This document shows positions 56,130-64,000 of a stretch of 64,000 nucleotides of DNA, piece after piece. Each line of letters opens with the position of its first letter. Position 1 is the stretch's first letter. The stretch comes from Vibrio splendidus. Lineage in GTDB: Bacteria > Pseudomonadota > Gammaproteobacteria > Enterobacterales > Vibrionaceae. A model generated the notes under the pieces. The model did not search any database. It was given only the letters and a program-made list of their open reading frames with translations, and was not told where the DNA came from. Location of the stretch: contig NZ_MCUN01000004.1 of the NCBI RefSeq assembly GCF_002873455.1, positions 1 through 64,000 on the forward strand, read 5' to 3'. Position numbers and translations under genes: made by a program.

Positions 56130-58709
56130 TTACGCACTAATCTCATCCTTACGAGCACGCCTTCTTTGGTTCATCGCTAAGCCAATCAAAATGAGTAGGG
56201 ATGGTAAGAATACCCACTCTTTCATTGGTCTTTCTGCGTCTTGGATAACTGATTTAATTTCCCAATCAAAGTCAATGCCAGCTGCTTCTGCTGGGCTACC
56301 GAACTCAACCATGTCGACAATCATCTTGTCGTCAGCTTGCGTCAGCATTAAGCCCATTGAAGCAATGCGGTCTTCACTTGTTGTCGCAGAATCTTCAAAT
56401 GGAAGGCGAACCGTCTTCTCAGAATAGTCACCTTCTAAGTTTTCGCCACCCACTCTTAACTCAAGTGATTGTCCCACAGATAGATCTTCAGTGATTTGAG
56501 CGATCTCAACTCCAGGTGAAAGAATTTTCTCTGGATAAATCATGTCCCACCAGAAGCCTGGGCGGAAGAAAGAGAAAGTTAGGACTAATAATAGGATCGT
56601 TTCCCACCATTTGTTCTTGGTAAACCACCAACCTTGCGTCGCAGCTGCAAAGATAAGTACTGCAGTCACAGAAGAGAAGATAGTGAGGAATAGATGCCAC
56701 CAAGAATCAATGCCCATCAACAGTAGTTGGGTATTGAAGATGAACATGAATGGCAAGATCGCAGTCCGGATATCGTAGGTAAAGCCTTGAATACCAGTAC
56801 GAATCGGGTCTGATTTCGCAATCGCGGCGGCCGCAAAGGCTGCCAAGCCAACCGGAGGTGTATCATCGGCTAAGATACCGAAGTAGAACACGAATAAGTG
56901 AACTGCAATCAGAGGAATGATCAGGCCATGCGCCGCGCCTAAGGTAACAATTACCGGAGCCATCAGTGTTGATACAACGATGTAGTTCGCCGTTGTTGGT
57001 AAGCCCATGCCTAGGATTAAGCTGATTACCGCAGTAAATAGCAGCATAAGGATGATGCTACCGCCTGAGATGAACTCAACGAAGTCCGTCATTACCAAAC
57101 CGATACCCGTCAGAGTCACCACGCCGACAACCGTACCCGCTGCAGCTGTTGCTACACCGATACCGATCATGTTGCGCGCGCCTGAAACCAAGCTCTCTAA
57201 TAGGTCAACGAAACCTGCTTTAGTTTGCTCTGCAAGATCGTCCGATTTGTTCATCAGAGTCATCAAAGGACGCTGTGTGATCAAAATGAAGATCATGAAT
57301 ACCGTTGCCCAGAATGCAGACAGACCTGGAGAGAATCGCTCTACAGTCAGGCACCAAACAAGAACTACGATAGGCAGTAGGAAGTGCAGGCCAGATTTAA
57401 TCGTTGGGCCTGGATCGGGTACTTCTGTTAGCTCGGCATCGATGTCCATGCCACCTTCAGCGGCATACTTTGCTGAAACTCGAACCAAGGCTACATAAGA
57501 GATTAATAGAGCAACGGTAACTATTGGGGTTGCTGCATCGCCAAAGACATCTTTTGTCCAACCAACACCGTAGTAAACCGCAGCACTGATTACACATAGC
57601 CCAAGAATGGTACCAGTGAAAGACAGTAGGCTTTGTACGATAGTGGGTGTGTGACGACGAGGTAGGCCAGTCATACCTGCTTTACATGCTTCTAGGTGAA
57701 CAATGTAAATCAAAGCGATGTAAGAGATAAGAGCAGGCAATAGCGCCGCTTTAATCACTTCTACATATGAGATACCCACATATTCAACCATCAAGAATGC
57801 AGCAGCACCCATGATTGGTGGGGTTAACTGACCATTGGTTGAAGCGGCAACTTCTACAGCACCGGCTTTTTCACCTGAGAATCCGACTCTTTTCATTAGA
57901 GGGATAGTGAAAGTACCCGTGGTTACCACGTTAGCAATAGATGAACCAGACACAAGACCTGATAGGCCAGAAGCAACAACGGCTGCTTTCGCTGGGCCGC
58001 CTTTCATGTGGCCAAGCAGTGAGAATGCCACCTTGATGAAGTAAGCACCTGCGCCGGCTCGCTCTAGCATTGCACCAAACAGTACAAACAAGAATACGAA
58101 TGACGTTGATACGCCAAGAGCAACACCGAATACACCTTCTGTTGTTAGCCATAGATGTGACATTGCCTTGTTAAGGCTCGCACCTTTATGGGCAATCACG
58201 TCTGGCATATGAGGACCGCCAAAGGTGTAAAGTAGGAATACTGCTGCCACAACCATAAGAGGTGGACCCAAAGCGCGTCGCGTTGCTTCAAGCAGTAGAA
58301 TCATACCGAAGACAGCTGCAACAATATCGAATGTTGTTGGTGCGCCTGAACGTTCAGCGAGTTGAGTATAGAAAATATAGATATAAGAAGCTGAAAAGCT
58401 ACCAACTAGCGCTAATATCCAGTCGACCGCAGGAATTCGATCCCGAGGCGAATTTTTCATGGCTGGGTAAGCGGTGAAGGCTAGGAAGATGGCAAAAGTA
58501 AGATGAATTGCTCGAGCTTCAGTGTCGTTTAAAATTGCGAAGTTAAAAATGAACGGCAGCGGAGATGCATACCAAAGTTGGAACAGTGACCAACATAGAG
58601 GCACAAACCATAAAATACGGCCTTGGATACCACGAGGGCTACGCGCACCAGTGTCTGATTGTGCCACCATTTCTTGCACATCTGGAGACGGTGATGTTGT
58701 CTGCGTCAT
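56130..58709 (-). CDS. TRAP transporter fused permease with C-terminal PDZ-like tail
   Basis: An 859-residue inner-membrane protein in which the small (DctQ-like) and large (DctM-like) TRAP membrane subunits are fused, as usual for TAXI-type systems. About 18 hydrophobic helices are seen. Large-subunit blocks include NGQLTPPIMGAAAFLM, GMGLPTTANYIVVSTLMAP and ADDTPPVGLAAFAAAAIA. After the last transport helices there is a soluble DUF3394-type part (about 720-830) whose segment VDMVEFGSPAEAAGIDFDWE looks PDZ-like, then one final helix (VFLPSLLILIGLAMN) and a basic tail. It pairs with the binding protein encoded just upstream. Confidence 0.95.
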   Translation of the reverse strand: MTQTTSPSPDVQEMVAQSDTGARSPRGIQGRILWFVPLCWSLFQLWYASPLPFIFNFAILNDTEARAIHLTFAIFLAFTAYPAMKNSPRDRIPAVDWILALVGSFSASYIYIFYTQLAERSGAPTTFDIVAAVFGMILLLEATRRALGPPLMVVAAVFLLYTFGGPHMPDVIAHKGASLNKAMSHLWLTTEGVFGVALGVSTSFVFLFVLFGAMLERAGAGAYFIKVAFSLLGHMKGGPAKAAVVASGLSGLVSGSSIANVVTTGTFTIPLMKRVGFSGEKAGAVEVAASTNGQLTPPIMGAAAFLMVEYVGISYVEVIKAALLPALISYIALIYIVHLEACKAGMTGLPRRHTPTIVQSLLSFTGTILGLCVISAAVYYGVGWTKDVFGDAATPIVTVALLISYVALVRVSAKYAAEGGMDIDAELTEVPDPGPTIKSGLHFLLPIVVLVWCLTVERFSPGLSAFWATVFMIFILITQRPLMTLMNKSDDLAEQTKAGFVDLLESLVSGARNMIGIGVATAAAGTVVGVVTLTGIGLVMTDFVEFISGGSIILMLLFTAVISLILGMGLPTTANYIVVSTLMAPVIVTLGAAHGLIIPLIAVHLFVFYFGILADDTPPVGLAAFAAAAIAKSDPIRTGIQGFTYDIRTAILPFMFIFNTQLLLMGIDSWWHLFLTIFSSVTAVLIFAAATQGWWFTKNKWWETILLLVLTFSFFRPGFWWDMIYPEKILSPGVEIAQITEDLSVGQSLELRVGGENLEGDYSEKTVRLPFEDSATTSEDRIASMGLMLTQADDKMIVDMVEFGSPAEAAGIDFDWEIKSVIQDAERPMKEWVFLPSLLILIGLAMNQRRRARKDEISA

Positions 58710-58914
58710 GTACTTTATCCTTATTATTGATGGTCTGCCTTTACTACGAACAACGAGACGTTATTTATCTCCTATCTAGTGTAGTGAATCGATAGGGAAA
58801 TGCGTTTTTTGTTCGTCTTTGTCTTAGGCTTGATACGATGGTAAGTTCGCCAAATTGGAGAAACTTAAAGGTCTGTTTCTTTTCACTTGGGTTATTTTTA
58901 TAAAACGTGAAAAG

Positions 58915-58943
58915 CCAATAAGGAGGACATGCCTCCTTATTGG
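58915..58943 (-). other. Hairpin between TRAP binding-protein and permease genes
   Basis: CCAATAAGGAGG / CCTCCTTATTGG form a perfect 12-bp stem with a 5-base loop. On the minus strand it is followed by CTTTTC, a poor T run. It lies 22 bp after the binding-protein stop and 206 bp before the permease start, and is likely to stop part of the transcripts so that binding protein is made in excess. Confidence 0.85.
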
Positions 58944-58964
58944 TAGAGCAGGCTTAAAGTAGAA

Positions 58965-59933
58965 TTACTTTAGAAGGCCTACTTCTTTGTAGTATTTTAC
59001 TGCGCCAGGGTGAAGAGGGATTGAGATACCCGCTTTAACCATGTCTTCTTTCTTCAGGTTCGCGAATGCTGGGTGCAGACGTTTGAATGTAGCGAAGTTT
59101 TCAAATACTGCTTTAGCAACGTTGTATGCGACTTCATCAGAAACGTCAGACGTTGTTACCATAGTTGCTGCAACACCGAAGCTGTTTACGTCTGCATCTG
59201 TACCACGGTACATACCAGCTGGAACTGTGCTGTATGCGTAGTATGGGTTTTCAGCTACGATCTTGTCGATCTGTGGACCAGTTGCTGAAACCAGTTTTGC
59301 ATCACAAGAAGTCGTTGCTTCTTTGATTGATCCGTTCGGGTGACCAACCATGTAGATGAATGCATCAATCTTGTTATCACAAAGTGCTTGTGAACGCTCA
59401 GAACCTTTTAGTTCAGAAGCTAGTTTGAAGCTATCGTTAGTCCAACCCATAGCGTCCATTACAACACCCATCGTTGCACGATCACCAGAACCTGGATTCC
59501 CAATGTTTACACGCTTACCAGCAAGGTCAGACACATTGTTGATGCCAGCGTCAGTACGAGCAATGATGTTGAACGGTTCTGTATGTAGAGAGAACATAGC
59601 GCGAAGTTTCTTGTATTCGCCCTGATCTTTGAATTTACTTGTACCGTTGTAGCCGTGGTATTGCCAATCCGATTGAACAACACCGAAATCTAGTTCACCA
59701 GCACGGATGGTGTTAACGTTGTAGATCGAACCACCAGTTGATTCTACAGAACAACGAATGTTGTGGTCTTTGCGGCCTTTGTTCACTAGCTTACAAATAG
59801 CACCACCAGTTGGGTAGTAAACACCCGTTACTGAACCAGTACCAATTGTGATGAACTCTTGAGCGTTAACTGCGCCAGCGCCCATTACAGCAGCTGCAAT
59901 AGCCCCAACTTTAATAAGTTTGGTAAATGCCAT
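58965..59933 (-). CDS. TAXI-family TRAP solute-binding protein
   Basis: A 322-residue periplasmic protein with a signal peptide (1-24, IKVGAIAAAVMGAGAVNA then QEF). The opening FITIGTGSVTGVYYPTGGAIC is the hallmark of TAXI proteins, followed by ECSVESTGGSIYNVN-type and FGVVQSDWQYHGY blocks. It captures a small organic acid, often glutamate, 2-oxoglutarate or similar, for the fused permease; the ligand cannot be read from sequence. AAGGAAGGG lies upstream of the ATG. A near-perfect CRP site lies 268 bp upstream. Confidence 0.95.
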   Translation of the reverse strand: MAFTKLIKVGAIAAAVMGAGAVNAQEFITIGTGSVTGVYYPTGGAICKLVNKGRKDHNIRCSVESTGGSIYNVNTIRAGELDFGVVQSDWQYHGYNGTSKFKDQGEYKKLRAMFSLHTEPFNIIARTDAGINNVSDLAGKRVNIGNPGSGDRATMGVVMDAMGWTNDSFKLASELKGSERSQALCDNKIDAFIYMVGHPNGSIKEATTSCDAKLVSATGPQIDKIVAENPYYAYSTVPAGMYRGTDADVNSFGVAATMVTTSDVSDEVAYNVAKAVFENFATFKRLHPAFANLKKEDMVKAGISIPLHPGAVKYYKEVGLLK

Positions 59934-60200
59934 GAATTTCCCTTCCTTTATTCATTATTAACCCTGAAACAAGTGTAGTCGTTTCTGGAGTTTCCTATTT
60001 GGAAACGGCACCTTTTTCAATCCATGTGATGAAAAAGTGGCTGAATAATATCAAAAATTGGCAGAAAATTACTCGAATGTTAAAAGATATAGCTAATAAA
60101 TCTAACAAATGAGGCTTAGATATCGTGTTTAATTTGCTACTGAGTTTTTAAAATCAATGGTTTAGTGTTATTTGAGGAGGGGGAGATAGATATTCTAGGA

Positions 60201-60216
60201 TGTGATTTGGATCACG
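60201..60216. promoter_or_regulatory. Candidate CRP site upstream of the TRAP genes
   Basis: TGTGATTTGGATCACG matches TGTGA-N6-TCACA at nine of ten core positions. Carbon-source control by CRP would suit an organic-acid transporter. Its distance to the binding-protein start (about 270 bp) is large unless the leader is long. Confidence 0.55.
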
Positions 60217-60240
60217 AAGCGAATCGGTGTTCGTGATCCA
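60208..60240 (-). terminator. Possible argR terminator hairpin, overlapping the CRP site
   Basis: TGGATCACGAA / TTCGTGATCCA form a perfect 11-bp stem with an 11-base loop, 35 bp downstream of the argR stop. No T run follows on the minus strand (AAATCACATCC), so it is not a standard intrinsic terminator. It shares bases with the CRP-like site. Confidence 0.5.
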
Positions 60241-60274
60241 TTAATCAGGTTGATGGTTATGAAACTGTGACCAA

Positions 60275-60745
60275 TTATCCAGCGTATTCAAACAGTTCGC
60301 ACACGGAATCAAACAATTGCTTAGTGGTTACTGTTAAGGTTGGGGTGATAAAGATAGTATCATCGCCTGCAACGACACCTAGTATACCTTCCGACTTACC
60401 TAGTGAGTCCAATAAACGAGCAATAAGTTGCGCCGCACCTGGGCCAGTGTGTATCACAACTAATGCATTGTTGTGGTCAATATCTAATACTAACTCTCTT
60501 AGAGAGCTCGAAACTGTCGGAACACCAAGTTCTGCTGGAAGACAGTAAACCATCTCCATTTTTGCATTACGAGTTCGAACAGCACCAAACTTGGTTAACA
60601 TACGCGAAACTTTAGATTGGTTGATACTTTCAAAGCCTTCATGTTTGAGGGCATCGACAATCTCGCCTTGCGAACCAAAACGTTCTTCTTTTAGCAATGA
60701 TTTAAAAGCACGAACTAAGTTGTCTTGTTTTTCTGTATTGCGCAT
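60275..60745 (-). CDS. argR: Arginine repressor ArgR
   Basis: ArgR is a hexameric DNA-binding protein that represses arginine genes when arginine is bound. The 156 residues have a winged-helix domain (1 to about 75, [20 protein letters not shown] and [23 protein letters not shown]) and an oligomer/arginine domain (about 85-150) with [15 protein letters not shown] and [13 protein letters not shown]. All family blocks are intact. It is divergent from mdh, the standard order in enterics and vibrios. Candidate ARG boxes overlap its ribosome site, suggesting self-repression. Confidence 0.98.
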   Translation of the reverse strand: MRNTEKQDNLVRAFKSLLKEERFGSQGEIVDALKHEGFESINQSKVSRMLTKFGAVRTRNAKMEMVYCLPAELGVPTVSSSLRELVLDIDHNNALVVIHTGPGAAQLIARLLDSLGKSEGILGVVAGDDTIFITPTLTVTTKQLFDSVCELFEYAG

Positions 60746-60801
60746 ATGTCATTCTTATTCATTAACAAAGATGTTTGCATATTCTCGCATACATATTCAA
60801 T
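60746..60801 (-). promoter_or_regulatory. Two candidate ARG boxes before argR
   Basis: Read on the minus strand, AATGAATAAGAATGACAT (60763-60746) and ATTGAATATGTATGCGAG (60801-60784) each contain one perfect TGAAT half site and a weak second half. The first touches the argR start codon. The 20-bp gap differs from the usual 3 bp between paired ARG boxes, so confidence is modest. Confidence 0.4.
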
Positions 60802-61096
60802 TTTAGCCAAAATATACCAGTGATTTGTTAGTCATATCACTGTAAATATTAAATAGAATCATGTGTCATTTACGGCGACTTGTTTTGTTATTTCAGTCGA
60901 TTGTCGCCATAATGCGAACTTGCTGTGTAGCACGGTTTTATTGACTTGCGCGAAGTCGCAAAGCTGGCGTTAATTGATTGTAATCACTTTGTGATTAATA
61001 TAGTTTTTTAACCATAATTTTGCTTTTTAGCCTTAATTTAGCTCAAGAATCACCCTACAAAGAATCTATAAGAGAAACCTCTCAAGGAGAATAACA
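60802..61096 (+). promoter_or_regulatory. mdh upstream region with a palindrome
   Basis: About 295 bp without a gene. TAATCAC-TTT-GTGATTA (60981-60997) is a perfect 17-bp inverted repeat 100 bp before mdh. A second inverted repeat, CAGTGAT...ATCACTG (60818-60842), and GGCGAC...GTCGCC (60874-60908) are also present. The regulators are not identified; mdh is known to respond to oxygen and carbon source in E. coli. Confidence 0.5.
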
Positions 61097-62032
61097 ATGA
61101 AAGTAGCTGTTATTGGTGCCGCTGGTGGCATCGGTCAAGCCCTAGCCCTACTACTAAAGAACCGCCTACCTGCTGGTTCAGATCTTGCACTTTACGACAT
61201 TGCACCGGTAACACCTGGTGTCGCTGCCGATCTTAGCCATATCCCAACACCTGTTTCGATCAAAGGTTACGCGGGTGAAGATCCAACACCAGCACTAGAA
61301 GGTGCGGATGTTGTGCTTATTTCTGCGGGTGTTGCTCGTAAGCCTGGTATGGATCGTGCGGATCTTTTCAATGTGAACGCTGGTATTGTTAAGTCTCTTG
61401 CAGAGAAAATCGCAGTTACTTGTCCTACTGCTTGTGTTGGTATTATCACTAACCCAGTAAACACAACAGTACCAATCGCTGCTGAAGTACTTAAGAAAGC
61501 GGGCGTTTACGACAAACGTCGTTTATTTGGTATTACGACTCTTGATGTCATTCGTTCTGAAACGTTCGTTGCTGAGCTGAAAGATAAAGATCCAGGTGAT
61601 GTTCGTGTTCCTGTTATCGGTGGTCACTCAGGTGTAACTATCCTTCCTCTACTTTCTCAAGTTGAAGGTGTAGAGTTTACTGATGAAGAAATCGCGGCAC
61701 TCACTACTCGTATCCAAAATGCAGGTACTGAAGTAGTAGAAGCTAAAGCGGGTGGCGGCAGTGCAACACTATCGATGGGTCAAGCTGCTTGTCGCTTCGG
61801 TCTTGCTCTAGTGAAAGCGCTTCAAGGCGAAGAGAACGTAATTGAATGTGCATACGTTGAAGGTGAAGGCGAGCACGCACCGTTCTTTGCACAGCCAGTT
61901 AAGCTAGGCAAAGAGGGCGCAGAAGCTATCCTTAGCTACGGTGAGCTGAGCGACTTCGAGCGTAATGCTTTAGATAGCATGCTTGAAACGCTAAATGGTG
62001 ATATTGAGATCGGTGTTGAATTCGCTAAATAA
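61097..62032 (+). CDS. mdh: Malate dehydrogenase
   Basis: This enzyme interconverts malate and oxaloacetate with NAD in the citric acid cycle. The 311 residues match the mitochondrial/E. coli type: [20 protein letters not shown] (NAD loop), [16 protein letters not shown] (Arg pair for substrate), [32 protein letters not shown] (Asp-Arg) and [14 protein letters not shown] (catalytic His). AAGGAG lies eight bases before the ATG. Codon use is that of a highly expressed gene. Confidence 0.99.
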   Translation: MKVAVIGAAGGIGQALALLLKNRLPAGSDLALYDIAPVTPGVAADLSHIPTPVSIKGYAGEDPTPALEGADVVLISAGVARKPGMDRADLFNVNAGIVKSLAEKIAVTCPTACVGIITNPVNTTVPIAAEVLKKAGVYDKRRLFGITTLDVIRSETFVAELKDKDPGDVRVPVIGGHSGVTILPLLSQVEGVEFTDEEIAALTTRIQNAGTEVVEAKAGGGSATLSMGQAACRFGLALVKALQGEENVIECAYVEGEGEHAPFFAQPVKLGKEGAEAILSYGELSDFERNALDSMLETLNGDIEIGVEFAK

Positions 62033-62071
62033 GCGATAGATAACTGAACTCTGCTAAAAAGACAGTTAACG

Positions 62072-62099
62072 AAAGCCGATCCTTGTGATCGGCTTTTTT
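62072..62099 (+). terminator. Terminator of mdh
   Basis: AAAGCCGATC-CTT-GTGATCGGCTTTTTT (stem GCCGATC/GATCGGC) with a six-T run, 40 bp after the mdh stop. Confidence 0.94.
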
Positions 62100-62161
62100 G
62101 ATCCTTACACTCATCTTACTCGTAGTCTTTATTTGACCACGAAGAATTAGGGTATCGGATT

Positions 62162-62353
62162 ATGACTAGAGTACAAAAGGGAATGAATGTTAACTATCTA
62201 GGCCGCTTAGGTAAGATATTGGTTATCGATGAGCAAGAGCAGTTCGCTTTGTTTGAGTCTTACAACAGTCATAAGCAATATGCGGTTCCGTTGGAAGAAC
62301 TTGAAGAGATCGAAGCGCAGTTACCCTTGTCATTAGAATCCAGTCGATATTGA
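62162..62353 (+). CDS. Small conserved-looking protein of unknown function
   Basis: A 63-residue soluble protein, MTRVQKGMNVNYLGRLGKIL onward, with a probable small beta-barrel-like N-terminus (alternating hydrophobic residues, KILVIDEQEQFALFESY) and an acidic helix (PLEELEEIEAQLPL). I do not recognise the family. It is likely real: it stands alone between two terminators with an in-frame start, has Vibrio-like codon use, and no better frame overlaps it. Upstream AGGGTATCGG may serve as ribosome site, though spacing is long. Confidence 0.65.
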   Translation: MTRVQKGMNVNYLGRLGKILVIDEQEQFALFESYNSHKQYAVPLEELEEIEAQLPLSLESSRY

Positions 62354-62379
62354 AATTTAGAGTGGTATCTAGCAGGATC

Positions 62380-62407
62380 AAAAAAAGAGCCAATAGGCTC
62401 TTTTTTA
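62380..62407. terminator. Bidirectional terminator before ispB
   Basis: AAAAAAGAGCC-AATA-GGCTCTTTTTT: 7-bp GC core extended by A-T pairs, with T runs on both strands; it lies between the small unknown gene and the convergent ispB. Confidence 0.94.
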
Positions 62408-62434
62408 TTATATAGCTGTCTACTTAGCTTCCAT

Positions 62435-63406
62435 TTACTTGCTACGTTTTACTGCAAGGTGAGCTAATGTAGTTAAAGCCTGCTTATATTCTGAATCAGG
62501 AAGAATAGAAAGCTCAGCTATAGCTTTGTCTGCTTCTTCATAGGCTTTATTCGTCGTGTACTCTAAAGAGCCTGTTTCTTTCATAACAGCCATAATGTCG
62601 TTGAGACGTTCCATGCCATTCGCTTTTTCGATCGCTTCACGAATCATGCTGCTTTGTTCTGGTGAACCATTATGCATTGCGTAAAGTAGAGGCAGTGTTG
62701 GTTTGCCTTCGGCAAGATCATCACCAACGTTCTTACCCATCTCTTTACCATCAGCAGTGTAATCCATCACATCATCAATCAATTGGAACGCAGTGCCTAG
62801 GTATTTACCGTAGTTTTGCATTGCCGTTTCGATTTCTGGTGATGATTCACTAAGAATTGCACCGATTTGTGTTGCAGCTTCAAATAAGCGAGCGGTCTTC
62901 GAGTAGATGACCTGCATGTAACTTTCTTCTGTCGTGTCTGGGTTATTGCAGTTCATTAACTGTTGAACTTCACCCTCAGCAATCACGTTAACCGCTTCAC
63001 TCATTAACTCAAGGATCTTTAAGGATCCTAGCGTTGTCATCATCTGGAACGAGCGAGTGTAGATAAAGTCACCCACCAAAACGCTAGCGGCATTACCAAA
63101 AGCTGCATTGGCTGTTGCTTTACCGCGTCTCATGTCCGACTCGTCGACAACATCATCATGGAGAAGGGTAGCAGTGTGAATAAACTCGATAAAAGCTGCA
63201 GAGGTGATGTGAGCTTCACCTTGATAACCAAGTGCACGAGCAGATAAAAGAGCAAGCAAAGGACGTAGGCGTTTGCCACCACCGCTAACGATATAAAAAC
63301 CAAGCTGGTTGATTAAACTTACGTCAGAATTAAGTTGGGCTTGAATTGTTTCATTCACTTTTGCCATATCATTGGCAGTAAGCGTTTGGATAGCTTTAAA
63401 ATCCAT
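62435..63406 (-). CDS. ispB: Octaprenyl diphosphate synthase
   Basis: IspB builds the C40 side chain of ubiquinone and menaquinone from farnesyl and isopentenyl diphosphates. The 323 residues contain both Asp-rich motifs of trans-prenyl synthases, LLHDDVVDESDMRRG (about 81-95) and LIDDVMDYTADG (about 209-220), and the GGGKRLRPLL start block. The gene is divergent from rplU, the standard gammaproteobacterial layout. Confidence 0.97.
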   Translation of the reverse strand: MDFKAIQTLTANDMAKVNETIQAQLNSDVSLINQLGFYIVSGGGKRLRPLLALLSARALGYQGEAHITSAAFIEFIHTATLLHDDVVDESDMRRGKATANAAFGNAASVLVGDFIYTRSFQMMTTLGSLKILELMSEAVNVIAEGEVQQLMNCNNPDTTEESYMQVIYSKTARLFEAATQIGAILSESSPEIETAMQNYGKYLGTAFQLIDDVMDYTADGKEMGKNVGDDLAEGKPTLPLLYAMHNGSPEQSSMIREAIEKANGMERLNDIMAVMKETGSLEYTTNKAYEEADKAIAELSILPDSEYKQALTTLAHLAVKRSK

Positions 63407-63563
63407 TGTTCATCCGGCTGAAGTTAGACCCTGTAAGGCTTATACGTTGTATTTAATTGTTGAATAATACACTAAAAAACGTTGATTAATACATCACTTA
63501 AAGGCATCATTGCCGCACTTTTCTTTGGCGAACATGTTTTCGCCAATATTTTAAAAATATGGC

Positions 63564-63592
63564 TTGTCATAGCGGCATGATTCCCGTAGAAT
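63564..63592 (+). promoter_or_regulatory. Promoter of rplU-rpmA
   Basis: TTGTCA (63564-63569), a 17-bp spacer and TAGAAT (63587-63592), followed by CTGCGCCC. A GC-rich stretch right after the -10 is typical of promoters under stringent control, as expected for ribosomal protein genes. Confidence 0.8.
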
Positions 63593-63616
63593 CTGCGCCC
63601 TATTGATTAGTTTAGC

Positions 63617-63655
63617 GCACACCCGAGTTGTAGAATTAACAACCATAGGCTGTGC
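63617..63655 (+). other. Structured leader of rplU
   Basis: GCACA (63617-63621) pairs with TGTGC (63651-63655), and GTTGT (63627-63631) with ACAAC (63639-63643), giving two nested stems between the promoter and the ribosome site GGAG. It may be a binding site for autoregulation by L21; this is inference from position. Confidence 0.55.
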
Positions 63656-63674
63656 GGAAAAAGCGGAGTAAAAT

Positions 63675-63986
63675 ATGTACGCTGTTTTCCAATCTGGTGG
63701 CAAACAACACCGAGTAAGCGAAGGTCAAACACTTCGTTTAGAGAAATTAGACGTTGAAACTGGTGCAACTGTAGAATTTGATAAAGTTCTTCTTGTTGCT
63801 AACGGCGAAGAAATCGCTGTTGGTGCACCTCTTGTTGAAGGTGGCAAAGTTACTGCAGAAGTAGTACAACACGGTCGTGGCGATAAAGTAAAAATCGTTA
63901 AGTTCCGTCGTCGTAAGCACTCGCGTAAGCAAGCTGGTCACCGTCAGTGGTTCACAGAAGTGAAAATCACTGGCATTAACGCTTAA
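63675..63986 (+). CDS. rplU: 50S ribosomal protein L21
   Basis: L21 binds 23S rRNA in the large ribosomal subunit. The 103 residues are full length, with the start [20 protein letters not shown] and the basic RNA-binding stretch [20 protein letters not shown] near the end. GGAG lies nine bases before the ATG. rpmA (L27) is expected next but lies beyond the window. Confidence 0.99.
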   Translation: MYAVFQSGGKQHRVSEGQTLRLEKLDVETGATVEFDKVLLVANGEEIAVGAPLVEGGKVTAEVVQHGRGDKVKIVKFRRRKHSRKQAGHRQWFTEVKITGINA

Positions 63987-64000
63987 GTATTAGGAGAGTT

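Larger units (their letters stand above)
59934..60274. other. TRAP promoter region with CRP site and hairpin
   Basis: About 340 bp with no gene, between the TRAP binding-protein start and the argR stop. The left two thirds are AT-rich and should carry the TRAP promoter, though no clear -35/-10 is seen. The right end holds the CRP site and overlapping inverted repeat listed separately. Confidence 0.6.

Noticed and set aside
57007..57498. A 163-codon plus-strand frame inside the TRAP permease
   Set aside because: It is antisense to transmembrane helices of a clear gene and has no ribosome site or family match.

Overview
The window is chromosomal DNA of a marine gammaproteobacterium, almost certainly a Vibrio and plausibly of the Splendidus clade. 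The gene order metH-lysC-aminotransferase-pglL-uvrA-galU-qstR-ssb-csrD/mshH-MSHA pilus cluster-mreBCD-maf-rng-yhdP-nitrilase-tldD, with argR-mdh and ispB-rplU further on, matches what I recall of the Vibrio cholerae large chromosome. It is mostly core genome. I found no prophage, IS element, integron, CRISPR array or defence island.

Layout. (1) 1-860: a tRNA-Trp gene with its terminator, followed by progressively decayed tandem copies of the same unit and no protein gene. (2) 900-16,700: an Na+/H+ antiporter divergent from metH (MetJ boxes between them), lysC behind a lysine riboswitch, a class V aminotransferase, a PglL-type O-oligosaccharyltransferase, uvrA (SOS box), galU, qstR and ssb. 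(3) 16,800-36,030: csrD/mshH and the full mannose-sensitive haemagglutinin (MSHA) type IV pilus locus, mshI-F (assembly machinery) and mshB-Q (pilins and tip-type protein). (4) 36,268-47,211: mreBCD, maf, rng, yhdP, a nitrilase-family gene and tldD, all on the + strand. (5) 47,375-55,440: phoH-like gene, rapA, an NRAMP-like transporter, rluA and a 2-hydroxyacid dehydrogenase. (6) 55,586-59,933: a TAXI-type TRAP transporter with a universal stress protein. (7) 60,275-63,986: argR divergent from mdh, a small unknown gene, ispB divergent from rplU.

How it works together. The MSHA genes lie between csrD and mreB, which are neighbours in enteric bacteria, so the pilus locus looks like an insertion into a conserved block. 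MshE carries two c-di-GMP-binding MshEN motifs, and CsrD/MshH is a degenerate GGDEF-EAL protein, so the locus joins pilus dynamics with c-di-GMP and Csr signalling. Regulatory elements readable from sequence are the lysine riboswitch, MetJ boxes, a LexA box, candidate CRP sites, candidate ARG boxes, and a growth-rate-type rplU promoter with a structured leader.

The most unusual signals are: the decaying tRNA-Trp array; an mshQ allele with six 46-residue repeats, followed by an orphaned second mshQ 3' end that looks like a scar of allele replacement; a 21-bp tandem repeat expansion inside Maf next to its catalytic motif; and short tandem repeats that recur in intergenic gaps just downstream of genes. 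None of these amounts to a clearly new multi-gene system.
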